From an uncultured Blautia sp. (GTDB lineage: Bacteria > Bacillota > Clostridia > Lachnospirales > Lachnospiraceae): a DNA stretch of 8,806 bases. The notes below the pieces were generated by a model that worked only from the letters and a program-made list of their open reading frames with translations, searched no databases and was not told the origin of the DNA. Position numbers and translations under genes: made by a program. The DNA is taken from the NCBI GenBank assembly GCA_934394545.1, contig CAKRRG010000090.1:1-8806 (forward strand), read 5' to 3'. Shown piece after piece: positions 1-6,162 of this stretch (the first letter of the stretch is position 1; every line of letters begins with the position of its first letter).

Positions 1-581
1 AGCTCTATGCCTGTATTTCCCTTCTGTACCGTTTCCAGATTCTGAAGCAGCCCTCCCAGCTCCTGTCCAAAGATGCCATACACCAATACCACGTTCACAG
101 TGCCAAGAAGGAACCAAAGTCCCTTTTGCAGTTTCTCAGTTCCTGCATTCTTATAATGAAACAAAATGCGGATAAGCAGGTAACCCAGAAGGACGGAATA
201 GAAAGTACTTCCCAGGGACCATTTCCCGGTGCCAGGCACTCCTGTGGACAAAACTCCCGGATTGATCATGTAGTATAGGGTTACAAAAAGAAGAGCGCTG
301 ATAACCAGAAGCATGAAATCCAGGGGTTCTGATTTCTTCCGCCATCTCAGGAATCCCCAAATTCCAGCTGGAATCAGCCCAATCAATATGTATAAGATGA
401 TTGCGATCACATTTCCTACAGCCCCAGACAGTGACATTGCCCGCAAGCCTACCCCAATCTGCTCAAAGGGAAAAGCGATCAGCGTAGAAAACAGCCCTGA
501 CAGACTGCGCTGTAAAATGCAGAACAGGACACAGGCAGCTGCTTCCACGGACAAAAGGGTAAACAAATGTTTTTCTTTCAT
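1..581 (-). CDS. Multi-pass integral membrane protein, 3' end outside window
   Basis: The start at 581 is fixed by AAGGAGGT at 594-587, six bases upstream of the ATG (MKEKHLFTLL...). The frame is open for 193 codons to the left edge, so the C-terminus is missing. Hydrophobic segments lie at about residues 8-24, 54-78, 87-107, 125-142 and 153-171, with a basic loop (RWRKK, 79-83) between the second and third. No catalytic motif is visible. The arrangement resembles uncharacterised Firmicute membrane proteins of the DUF2975 type, which often travel with a small Cro/CI-like regulator. Such a partner gene would lie beyond the window, so this family call is a guess. The gene has its own strong promoter inside an inverted repeat (681-739), so it is probably repressed by a specific regulator. 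Certain: a real membrane protein gene. Uncertain: its family and role. Confidence 0.8.
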   Translation of the reverse strand, partial: MKEKHLFTLLSVEAAACVLFCILQRSLSGLFSTLIAFPFEQIGVGLRAMSLSGAVGNVIAIILYILIGLIPAGIWGFLRWRKKSEPLDFMLLVISALLFVTLYYMINPGVLSTGVPGTGKWSLGSTFYSVLLGYLLIRILFHYKNAGTEKLQKGLWFLLGTVNVVLVYGIFGQELGGLLQNLETVQKGNTGIE

Positions 582-680
582 GAAGTACCTCCTTGTTGCC
601 GATATCGAGAAAATCCGCTATCGTGCTGGATTAAACCTTCTAACCCTTTACTCAAGATTTCTCTAACGGGTTTATAAGAA

Positions 681-739
681 TTATTGAAAAACGATAATTT
701 ATACTTTTATTATAGCTTAAAATTATCGTTTGTCAATAA
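681..739 (-). promoter_or_regulatory. Consensus promoter within a 20-bp inverted repeat (candidate operator)
   Basis: On the minus strand a perfect -35 TTGACA (736-731) and a perfect -10 TATAAT (714-709) are separated by 16 bases, giving a start near 702. The arms TTATTGAAAAACGATAATTT (681-700) and its reverse complement (720-739) match at 19 of 20 positions. One arm covers the -35 and the other covers the transcription start. Each arm is itself roughly dyadic (TTATTG...CGATAA), so each may bind a dimer. This is the layout of a strong promoter held down by a repressor. The leader to the ATG at 581 is about 120 nt. Confidence 0.75.
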
Positions 740-763
740 TTTCAATCATAAAAAAATTGCCAG

Positions 764-783
764 GCAGAATTTTCGCGCTCTGC
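764..783 (-). terminator. Weak candidate terminator after the SseB gene
   Basis: Read on the minus strand, GCAGA (783-779) can pair with TCTGC (768-764). A run of T follows a few bases later (757-751). The stem is only five base pairs and the T-run is offset, so this is a weak candidate for the end of the PAS-GGDEF/SseB unit. No better hairpin was found before the next promoter. Confidence 0.3.
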
Positions 784-841
784 TCTATCCAATGGACAGA
801 AGAAACGTTTTTATTTTCTTACCTGACATTTTTTCAGCAAC

Positions 842-1261
842 TTACTGTGTCACATCTCCAAGCACAATCCGAATCAATGTCTTATCCAGCATCAAGGTCC
901 GGTTCCAAGGATTGATGATCACTCCGCTGATCTCTTTCTCAGACAATGCCGCCTCCAGTACCTTTCCAATATCTGTCATGAAGGTTGACATAACGCTTTC
1001 ACCGCCTTTCAGCTCCTCTTCAAAACTGGTAAATACTGCCCACCAGCTGTTTCCATCAGCCGTTTTTATCGCTTGCAGCTTCATCTGACCTTCTGCTGCA
1101 TTTGGCTCTACGGCAATGATCACCTGACCATTTTCGCGCATACGTCTTCGCACTACTGTTAGTGCATGGGCCAGAAGTTCCTGGGTCGGCTGCTGCTGAA
1201 GCGCAGCGATAGCTTCCTCGATTTTCTCATTTCCAAGTAAACCTTCATCTGTTTTATCCAT
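842..1261 (-). CDS. SseB-family protein
   Basis: A 139-residue soluble protein that fits the SseB N-terminal domain family. An amphipathic helical N-terminus (about 1-45) is followed by alternating strands. The family-like segments are KTADGNSWWAVFTSFEE (66-82) and a C-terminal INPWNRTLMLDK (116-127), corresponding to the usual NPWG-containing block. Here the glycine after NPW is replaced by asparagine. The biochemical role of stand-alone SseB-domain proteins in Firmicutes is not established, and nothing in the sequence indicates enzymatic activity. It lies 16 bases downstream of a PAS-GGDEF gene, so it is probably co-transcribed with the two diguanylate cyclases. AGGAGG sits about 12 bases before the ATG, a rather long spacing. 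Family call fairly secure, function unknown. Confidence 0.75.
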   Translation of the reverse strand: MDKTDEGLLGNEKIEEAIAALQQQPTQELLAHALTVVRRRMRENGQVIIAVEPNAAEGQMKLQAIKTADGNSWWAVFTSFEEELKGGESVMSTFMTDIGKVLEAALSEKEISGVIINPWNRTLMLDKTLIRIVLGDVTQ

Positions 1262-1277
1262 CTGATTCTATATCCTC

Positions 1278-2126
1278 CTACCGCATTTTCATCTTTCCTT
1301 TATTCTGGTACATTTTACGATCTGCAGATCTTATTATTTCTGCTTCTCCGGTATCCGGCCTTGTTCTTAAGGCTCCGCCAACAGCCAGACCGATTCCGGG
1401 AGTTCCGCCTGAAACAGCCTTGCTTCCAGCTCTTATGTCCCTTATAATTTTCTCATGCGCCCCTTGACTGCAGACCGGAGTCACAATAAGGAACTCATCA
1501 CCGCCCCAACGGACAACAACTGATTTATCCGGTACTATGTATTTCAACATATTCGCGATCTCACAAATATGCTGGTCACCGGCTTTATGCCCATATTTGT
1601 CATTGATCATTTTTAGATTGTTGCAGTCGCAGATAATATAGCTGCATGGAAGACTGCTTTCATTATCGAAATTAAATTTCGCTATATAGTTTCGATTATA
1701 TAGACCGGTCAGGGAATCATATAAGCTAAGCTGTTCATATTTTTCCTTCAGATTGTTAAGCTCTGTAATGTCATTACAAATACCACAGATTCCCACAATT
1801 TCATTCTCATCGTTATAAATTGGATTTTTGATCACTTCTATATAGAGTGTTTTTTCCTCTATTCTGACAGGATTTATAGTATGGGTAGAAATCCCCTTAT
1901 TTATGATTTCCATATCTTCTTTATAATAGCGTATCCCAAGCTGTTTATCCATTTGAATTTCATAGGTTTTTTTCCCAATAATGCTTCCATCTGATTCCCC
2001 ACTTAAAAATTTACATATCCGGGTTGCAAATACATAGCATCCTTCTGCATCTTTGATAAAAAGGGTCTCCGGAAGAGCACGAAAGATTTCATTCAGAAAA
2101 GGAGCATATTCTTTTTTTATTTCCAT
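1278..2126 (-). CDS. PAS-GGDEF diguanylate cyclase (second of a tandem pair)
   Basis: A 282-residue protein with an N-terminal PAS-like sensor (about 10-125, including LFIKDAEGCYVFAT and a VGICGICNDITEL end) and a C-terminal GGDEF domain (about 132-280). The cyclase signatures are intact: DSLTGLYNRNY (137-147), CDCNNLKMINDKYGHKAGD with the metal and guanine ligands (166-184), and RWGGDEF (206-212). It should therefore condense two GTP into cyclic-di-GMP. The RxxD product-inhibition site expected just upstream of GGDEF is absent (PDKS at that place). No membrane segment or signal peptide is seen, so it is probably cytosolic. The start overlaps the end of the upstream paralogue by 10 bases, with GGAAG about 8 bases before the ATG, implying translational coupling. 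The last ~70 codons are noticeably more GC-rich than the rest. Confidence 0.9.
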   Translation of the reverse strand: MEIKKEYAPFLNEIFRALPETLFIKDAEGCYVFATRICKFLSGESDGSIIGKKTYEIQMDKQLGIRYYKEDMEIINKGISTHTINPVRIEEKTLYIEVIKNPIYNDENEIVGICGICNDITELNNLKEKYEQLSLYDSLTGLYNRNYIAKFNFDNESSLPCSYIICDCNNLKMINDKYGHKAGDQHICEIANMLKYIVPDKSVVVRWGGDEFLIVTPVCSQGAHEKIIRDIRAGSKAVSGGTPGIGLAVGGALRTRPDTGEAEIIRSADRKMYQNKGKMKMR

Positions 2127-2986
2127 TCTGCCATCTTCCTTTTCTTTTTATCGGCATACATATTTTGATCTGCCAGTTGAATGACTTCGTTCTCAGGCTG
2201 CATAAGATTCTCTCTTACATAATAGCCCACTGCAATTTCCATATATGGGTATTTCTTTCTTTTGCTTTTCTGTTCTTCATTGATTTCCTCAATGATTTCT
2301 CTGCATTGCTCCTGATCACAGTTTGGTATGATCATTAAAATTTCATCTCCGCCCCAACGAATGCAGATTCCTGTATCCGTGACATAATGATTTAACAGAT
2401 TTGCTGTTTCCTGAATGTATCTATCACCTGCTGCATGTCCGAATCTGTCATTTACTTCTTTTAAATCATTGCAATCGCTCATAATGTAAGCACAGGGCAG
2501 AGATTCTATTTTATCAAAATCGTATTTCAGGAAGTAATTTCTATTATATAAGCCTGTCAAGTTGTCCAGAAATGTAAGTGACTCAAATTTCTTCTTCATC
2601 TTCATTAATTCTGTCACATCACTGACAATGCCACATACTCCAAATACTTCACCATCAACATACACTGGATTTTTTACAATTTCCCGATAAACAGTTTCTC
2701 CATTCCGGATGAATTCGGAATAGCAACGACAGGTTTTCCCTGTCCGCATAATATCCTTATCCTGTTGGTAATATAATCTTCCAAGTTCCTGATCATACTG
2801 AATATCCATATCTGTTTTTCCTAAAATAGAATGGTCTTTTCCCCCGTCAATCAGGTTTTCTATTTCTGAAGTATAGATATACCTGCAATCCTTGTCCTTG
2901 GCAAAAAGAACAACAGGTATCTGATTATGTTTGTACGCAAGCTGAAGCAATTCTTCTGCAGAATATTTCCTTTTTACCCTTTCCAT
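2117..2986 (-). CDS. PAS-GGDEF protein with GGDEI active site (first of a tandem pair)
   Basis: A 289-residue paralogue of its downstream neighbour with the same layout: PAS-like domain (about 20-125), short linker helix, then GGDEF domain (about 135-285). Conserved elements are DNLTGLYNRNY (141-151), SDCNDLKEVNDRFGHAAGD (170-188) and RWGGDEI (210-216). The final Phe of GGDEF is Ile, but the catalytic and metal-binding residues are kept, so cyclase activity is likely. The RxxD inhibitory site is missing. I chose the ATG at 2986 (MERVKRK...) because GGAGGG sits seven bases upstream. The in-frame ATG at 3010 would add eight residues, with the better ribosome binding site lying inside the gene. 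It is the first gene of a unit with 1278-2126 and 842-1261. No membrane segments are apparent, so the PAS domain probably senses a cytosolic signal. Confidence 0.88.
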   Translation of the reverse strand: MERVKRKYSAEELLQLAYKHNQIPVVLFAKDKDCRYIYTSEIENLIDGGKDHSILGKTDMDIQYDQELGRLYYQQDKDIMRTGKTCRCYSEFIRNGETVYREIVKNPVYVDGEVFGVCGIVSDVTELMKMKKKFESLTFLDNLTGLYNRNYFLKYDFDKIESLPCAYIMSDCNDLKEVNDRFGHAAGDRYIQETANLLNHYVTDTGICIRWGGDEILMIIPNCDQEQCREIIEEINEEQKSKRKKYPYMEIAVGYYVRENLMQPENEVIQLADQNMYADKKKRKMAEWK

Positions 2987-3028
2987 AAAATATCCCTCCA
3001 CGCAAAACATTATTTGCTCCTATTAATT

Positions 3029-3100
3029 CTTATATCACAACAGATTATTAATATTTTACGCGGTTTACAGACTAAATAGACCTATTCACAGGCTAAATAG
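3029..3100 (-). promoter_or_regulatory. Candidate activator-dependent promoter with paired direct repeats
   Basis: Two 13-base copies, ACAGACTAAATAG (3067-3079) and ACAGGCTAAATAG (3088-3100), differ at one position and are spaced 21 bp start to start, two helical turns. On the minus strand they lie just upstream of an extended -10, TGATATAAG (3037-3029), that has no recognisable -35. A start near 3022 would give a ~36-nt leader to the ATG at 2986. Repeats on one DNA face next to a -35-less promoter are typical of activator-controlled genes. The regulator is unknown. Confidence 0.45.
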
Positions 3101-3143
3101 TGATTATAGATATTTTTTAAGCAGATGAAGCAGGAAACTATTT

Positions 3144-4241
3144 TTACATCAGATTCAGGCCTTTTGCCACTAATGTAATAAAATCCTGCACATTCGTTAC
3201 AATTGTTGTTGCGCTGAGACTTCCTCGATCCAACAATTTGTTCACTACAAATTCATCCGCATCCACAGTATAAAGATAAAGTGGTCTTACAGTTCCATCC
3301 TCCAACACGCGGAAAGATGGGGTCATGTTCCCGGTTGCGATGGTGTGAAGCATAGTTGCCATGCAGATTACAGTTGTTGCCTTACGTACCATTCCACGCA
3401 TGGTATTTGCCGCCTCATAAACGTCGCCAATTACTTCCGGAAGCGGACCGTCATCTCGGATAGATCCGGCAAGAACGATTGGAATATTATTTTTTACACA
3501 GCTGCAGATAATTCCATCATCCAGATCGTAATCCTTGATAAACTGTGGAATAGAACCACTTCTGCGTACTTTATTGCAAACATCCAAATGGTTATAATGC
3601 CCATTAGGCTGAGATCTCTGCGTATAAATATCCTGTCCCAGTGCAGTATGAAGAAGTGCCCCTTCCAGATCGTGTGTAGCAAGTGCATTTCCGGCCATGA
3701 TTCCCTGTACATAGCCATTTTCGACCATTAACTGCATGGCTCTTCTTGCATCTGCGTCAAAAGCAAATGCCGGTCCCATGACCCAAATGATATTTCCATG
3801 TTCTTTTTCATATTTTAAAAGCTCAAATAATTTATCATAGTCACGGGCATAAGAAGTTTCACGGCTTCTTCCCTGGCGGAACACAAACTGATCTTCCAGG
3901 ACATGCTCTTCATCTATAAAGCCATTACAGTGCATGTAAATGCCATCTTCACATTTTTCTGTTCTTCCCAGGATCACCTGGTCTCCTTTTTTAATATTTC
4001 TTGCTTCCACAACATCCAATCTTCCGTTGTCCCGCAAAATAACACAGGAATCCATACGGCTTTCTTCTGCCAGTCTCCACTGTCCATCAATCTTAAAATA
4101 TTCCGGATACATAGAGGTGCTATGATAATTTTCCGGTGCTACGCCATCCTTTTCTGCTTCTTCGTATACTACATCTGGTGCATTTACAAATTTCTCTTCT
4201 TCAAAATCCGGATGATGATATTTTGGCATTTCAAATGACAT
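3144..4241 (-). CDS. LOR/SDH-domain (TIGR00300) protein, ornithine cyclodeaminase-like
   Basis: A 365-residue protein of the TIGR00300 / LOR-SDH conserved-domain family, the family of archaeal ornithine cyclodeaminases and of the C-terminal half of cyanobacterial AgrE/ArgZ. The N-terminal beta-rich part (about 1-120) includes YPEYFKIDGQWRLAEESRMDSCVI. A nucleotide-binding part follows, with IMAGNALATHDLEGALLHTALG (181-202) and LAGSIRDDGPLPEVIGD (257-273). By family it would convert ornithine to proline with release of ammonia, using bound NAD+; this is inferred from homologues, not shown here. The start is set at 4241 (MSFEMPKYHH) because GGAGG lies eight bases upstream inside the arcA 3' end. 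Only one base separates the arcA stop from this ATG, so the two are tightly coupled. Pairing with arginine deiminase strongly supports a role in arginine/ornithine catabolism. No good terminator is seen after its stop. Confidence 0.85.
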   Translation of the reverse strand: MSFEMPKYHHPDFEEEKFVNAPDVVYEEAEKDGVAPENYHSTSMYPEYFKIDGQWRLAEESRMDSCVILRDNGRLDVVEARNIKKGDQVILGRTEKCEDGIYMHCNGFIDEEHVLEDQFVFRQGRSRETSYARDYDKLFELLKYEKEHGNIIWVMGPAFAFDADARRAMQLMVENGYVQGIMAGNALATHDLEGALLHTALGQDIYTQRSQPNGHYNHLDVCNKVRRSGSIPQFIKDYDLDDGIICSCVKNNIPIVLAGSIRDDGPLPEVIGDVYEAANTMRGMVRKATTVICMATMLHTIATGNMTPSFRVLEDGTVRPLYLYTVDADEFVVNKLLDRGSLSATTIVTNVQDFITLVAKGLNLM

Positions 4242-4242
4242 A

Positions 4243-5475
4243 TTATTTTCCTCCATTTTCTCTGTCAAGCGGCATACTCATGCATCGTGGACCCCCACGG
4301 CCTCTGGACAACTCCGAGCTCGGCATCTCCAATACCGTGATACCATTTTCCCTCAGAATTTGATTGGTTACATAATTACGGTCATAAACTACTACTTTTC
4401 CAGGCTCGATGCAAAGAGTGTTAGAGCCATCATTCCACTGCTCACGTTCAGATACGATCATATCTTTTCCACCACATTGGATCAGTGTTATGCGATTCAG
4501 TCCCAGACATTCTTTTAATATTTCTTCTAATCCTTGTACTTTTTCGGTAACTTTTAATTCACCGGCATTTTCTCCTTTTTTCAGTTCAAACACTCGCAGT
4601 GTTCTTAAAATACCGGGATGTATGGTAAACTTATCATAGTCAACCTGAGTAAAAACCGTATCCAGATGCATATATGCCCGCATTGCCGGAATATCCAAAG
4701 CCAGAATTGTCTCTATCTCGCCATTTTCATCTGCAAAAATGGTCTGTGCAAGTAACTCAATTGCCTCTGCTGTTGTTCTCTGAGAAATTCCAACAGCAAG
4801 AACCTTATTACTGATATTCAGAATATCGCCACCTTCAATGGAATAAGGAAGTTTCCGATCGTAATAAAATGGGGTCTGCCCTGCAAATTCCATATGATAC
4901 TTCAATATATATTCTCCAAATATAGTTTCTCTTCTTCTCGTCCTGGAATACATACAGTTAAGACTGACCCCGTTTCCAATACATGCAAACGGGTCTCTGG
5001 TAAAATACAAATTGGGAATCGGATCCAAAAGAAACTGGCTTTCTGTGTTCAGATGACTGACCAGAGGGCCTTTTGTCCTTATTTTCAATTCTTCATCACG
5101 CACACCTGACATCACCTTCATTACCAGCTCTTTTTCATCTGGAATCGCCATCAGGAAAGAGGCCAGATTTTCTTTGACCCTTTTATCCTTTACGTCTCCT
5201 TCTTCAATGAACTGTTTGATAAACTTTTCCTTTAATTCCCTATTATTCTTCAAAACTTCTGCCACCAGGTCTTCCAGATAGGTTACCTCAACCCCCTGAT
5301 CACGCAAAATACCTGCAAAAAGATCATGTTCCTTCTGAGCCGCTTTAAGATATGGAATATCGTCAAATAACAAACGTTCCAGATCCCCTGGCACGAGATG
5401 CTCCAGTTCTTTGCCCGGTCTGTGGAGCATTACTTTATTCAGTCTGCCAATTTCACTTTTTACCTGTATTGCCAT
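4243..5475 (-). CDS. arcA: Arginine deiminase
   Basis: A full-length 410-residue arginine deiminase (arginine + water to citrulline + ammonia). The catalytic set is complete: Asp161 in FTRDPFA, Glu214 and Asp217 in SIEGGDIL, His270 and Asp272 in MHLDTVF, and the nucleophile Cys398 in RGRGGPRCMSMP near the C-terminus. Length and motif spacing are those of classical bacterial ArcA. GAGGAG precedes the ATG by about four bases. Ornithine carbamoyltransferase and carbamate kinase (arcB, arcC) do not follow. Instead the next gene, one base away, is an ornithine cyclodeaminase-like protein, so the citrulline-to-ornithine step must be encoded elsewhere or bypassed. The protein is cytosolic. Expression may respond to arginine through a candidate ARG box upstream. 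Identity is highly confident; the physiological end product (ATP through arcBC, or proline) is inferred. Confidence 0.95.
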   Translation of the reverse strand: MAIQVKSEIGRLNKVMLHRPGKELEHLVPGDLERLLFDDIPYLKAAQKEHDLFAGILRDQGVEVTYLEDLVAEVLKNNRELKEKFIKQFIEEGDVKDKRVKENLASFLMAIPDEKELVMKVMSGVRDEELKIRTKGPLVSHLNTESQFLLDPIPNLYFTRDPFACIGNGVSLNCMYSRTRRRETIFGEYILKYHMEFAGQTPFYYDRKLPYSIEGGDILNISNKVLAVGISQRTTAEAIELLAQTIFADENGEIETILALDIPAMRAYMHLDTVFTQVDYDKFTIHPGILRTLRVFELKKGENAGELKVTEKVQGLEEILKECLGLNRITLIQCGGKDMIVSEREQWNDGSNTLCIEPGKVVVYDRNYVTNQILRENGITVLEMPSSELSRGRGGPRCMSMPLDRENGGK

Positions 5476-5504
5476 TACGCTCCTCTCTTTCTCATTTATT
5501 TTGT

Positions 5505-5533
5505 GTTATAACCATCTTAATACGGATTCGCAA
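5505..5533 (-). promoter_or_regulatory. Candidate arcA promoter
   Basis: On the minus strand TTGCGA (5533-5528) and TATAAC (5510-5505) are 17 bases apart, matching sigma-70/SigA consensus at 4/6 and 5/6 positions. They lie about 30 bases upstream of the arcA ATG, leaving a short leader that contains only the ribosome binding site. Confidence 0.5.
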
Positions 5534-5548
5534 AAGACTCAACCTGTT

Positions 5549-5566
5549 TATGCATAATAATTATGA
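5549..5566. promoter_or_regulatory. Possible ARG box (ArgR/AhrC site) upstream of arcA
   Basis: The 18-base stretch TATGCATAATAATTATGA follows the TGNAT-WWWW-ATT pattern of ArgR boxes on one half but deviates at the last two core positions. It is centred about 24 bp upstream of the candidate arcA -35, where ArgR-type proteins activate arginine catabolism in other Firmicutes. An AT-rich chance match cannot be excluded. Confidence 0.3.
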
Positions 5567-5603
5567 TGACGCAATTTTCTCCTCAATCTACGGAATTTTC
5601 AAT

Positions 5604-5669
5604 TTGCAGATGCTTTCTTCTGTAAAATTGCATCTTCACGCTACATAATTTTTGACTTGCAGATACTTT
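5604..5669. repeat. Short direct repeat, TTGCAGAT(G/A)CTTT
   Basis: TTGCAGATGCTTT (5604-5616) and TTGCAGATACTTT (5657-5669) match at 12 of 13 bases and are 53 bp apart in the non-coding stretch upstream of arcA. An inverted AGATGC/GCATCT pair overlaps the first copy. No function can be assigned. Confidence 0.45.
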
Positions 5670-5708
5670 ATGCCACTATATTTACAGAATTTCCACACAA
5701 CCCAAAAC

Positions 5709-5733
5709 CCCCGGAAACCTTACGGTTCCGGGG
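5709..5733. other. GC-rich hairpin in the non-coding region between arcA and the toxin module
   Basis: CCCCGGAAACC and GGTTCCGGGG can fold into a ten-pair stem with a single bulged A and a four-base loop. There is no clear T-run on the plus side and only GTTTT after the stem on the minus side, so it is a poor intrinsic terminator. Tandem TTGGCACCG copies follow within 20 bp. The remainder of 5476-5850 shows no credible gene. Confidence 0.6.
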
Positions 5734-5749
5734 TAATTTGCCTGATTTC

Positions 5750-5769
5750 TTGGCACCGTTTTGGCACCG
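5750..5769. repeat. Tandem 9-bp direct repeat TTGGCACCG
   Basis: TTGGCACCG occurs at 5750-5758 and 5761-5769, one helical turn (11 bp) apart, 17 bp after the hairpin at 5709-5733. It could be a protein-binding site or a scar of a recombination site. No integrase gene is present in this window to decide. Confidence 0.6.
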
Positions 5770-5828
5770 GAGAATACTCAAACTGATTTTCTTCTGTAGC
5801 TGCCAGCTGCTTCTCTACCAACTTTATA

Positions 5829-5857
5829 TTGCACCGGTAGTTTTTAACTGTTATAAT
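5829..5857 (+). promoter_or_regulatory. Promoter of the toxin mRNA
   Basis: An extended perfect -10 (TGT-TATAAT, -10 at 5852-5857) is preceded 17 bases upstream by TTGCAC (5829-5834), a 3/6 match to the -35. The predicted start is near 5864, just before the conserved GTGCTACC leader motif. Confidence 0.65.
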
Positions 5858-5863
5858 CGAAAC

Positions 5864-5971
5864 ATGGGTGCTACCATAACGGTAGGCGGTTAGTCCTTCT
5901 CCAGAGGGACTGTGACCCTCTGATTACATAGAAACCTGTAAAGGAATCCACTGGAAAGGAGGGCTAAGCCA
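5864..5971 (+). promoter_or_regulatory. Structured 5' leader of the small toxin gene
   Basis: The leader of about 108 nt contains a 5' hairpin (CTACC/GGTAG, 5871-5885), the motif GGTTAGTCC (5888-5896) and a seven-pair hairpin CAGAGGG/CCCTCTG (5902-5908 with 5916-5922). The ribosome binding site GGAAAGGAGGG ends nine bases before the ATG. The outer motifs recur in inverted orientation at 6124-6147, so the convergent antisense RNA begins with nearly the same sequence. Such structured leaders commonly keep type I toxin mRNAs poorly translated. Confidence 0.6.
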
Positions 5972-6070
5972 ATGAGTATTGTTGACTTCATAGCAGTAGT
6001 GAGCTTCGGCTTAACCTGCTTTAGTATCGGATATACATTAGGCAAAGATAATCATAAACCACAAAAATAA
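5972..6070 (+). CDS. Small holin-like membrane peptide, putative type I toxin
   Basis: A 32-residue peptide beginning MSIVDFIAVVSFG and ending KDNHKPQK. Residues about 5-24 form one hydrophobic transmembrane helix, followed by a charged, lysine-rich tail. GGAGG nine bases before the ATG supports translation. Size, single membrane helix and charged end match the putative holin-like / Fst-like toxins of Firmicutes, which damage the membrane when over-expressed. The stop codon lies inside the 5' arm of a bidirectional terminator, and an antisense RNA is transcribed toward it from 6156. It stands alone between oppositely oriented housekeeping and accessory genes. The reading frame is convincing because of the ribosome binding site and flanking signals; toxicity is inferred from family and layout. 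Confidence 0.75.
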   Translation: MSIVDFIAVVSFGLTCFSIGYTLGKDNHKPQK

Positions 6071-6156
6071 CCGCCCTGGTCTGGTAAACTAAGCGGTTAT
6101 CTTTGATATCTTAATAGTAAAACGGACTAACCGTCTATCGGTAGCACTCTCTTTCT
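6062..6156 (-). ncRNA. Putative antisense RNA antitoxin, about 95 nt
   Basis: A short RNA starting near 6156 and ending at the terminator (about 6062). It is fully complementary to the last part of the toxin mRNA, including the stop codon and terminator loop. Its 5' end carries GTGCTACCG, a small ACCG/CGGT hairpin and GGTTAGTCC, which repeat the 5' leader of the toxin mRNA rather than being complementary to it. It has no credible ORF. A strong promoter against a weaker toxin promoter is the expected balance for a type I antitoxin. Existence of the RNA is inferred from promoter and terminator alone. Confidence 0.65.
6067..6100. terminator. Bidirectional terminator shared by toxin mRNA and antisense RNA
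   Basis: A perfect eight-pair stem, ATAACCGC (6067-6074) with GCGGTTAT (6093-6100), encloses an 18-base loop. Plus-strand transcripts run into TTATCTTT. Minus-strand transcripts run into five T residues (6067-6063), giving the stronger terminator for the antisense RNA. The shared stem-loop makes the 3' ends of both RNAs complementary, a natural contact site. Confidence 0.75.
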
Positions 6157-6162
6157 ATAATC

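Noticed and set aside
151..666. Overlapping ORFs on both strands (69 and 117 residues)
   Set aside because: They are out of frame with the membrane protein that has a perfect ribosome binding site and helical pattern; they lack ribosome binding sites and family features.
684..1088. Plus-strand ORF of 134 residues
   Set aside because: It lies mostly antisense to the SseB-family gene and covers the minus-strand promoter; its composition is that of a shadow frame.
3067..3100. Direct repeats as LytTR sites
   Set aside because: Spacing is right, but the repeat sequence does not fit the published LytTR consensus well, so the regulator class is left open.
3345..4238. Plus-strand ORFs and a minus-strand 74-residue ORF
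   Set aside because: All are antisense or out-of-frame shadows of the TIGR00300 gene.
5709..5733. Hairpin as an intrinsic terminator
   Set aside because: No T-run follows on the plus strand and only a short interrupted one on the minus strand, and no gene ends just before it on either strand.
5352..5893. Plus-strand ORFs of 98 and 78 residues upstream of the toxin
   Set aside because: They have no ribosome binding site or recognisable domain, and they cross the arcA promoter or the hairpin and toxin promoter; the region looks non-coding.
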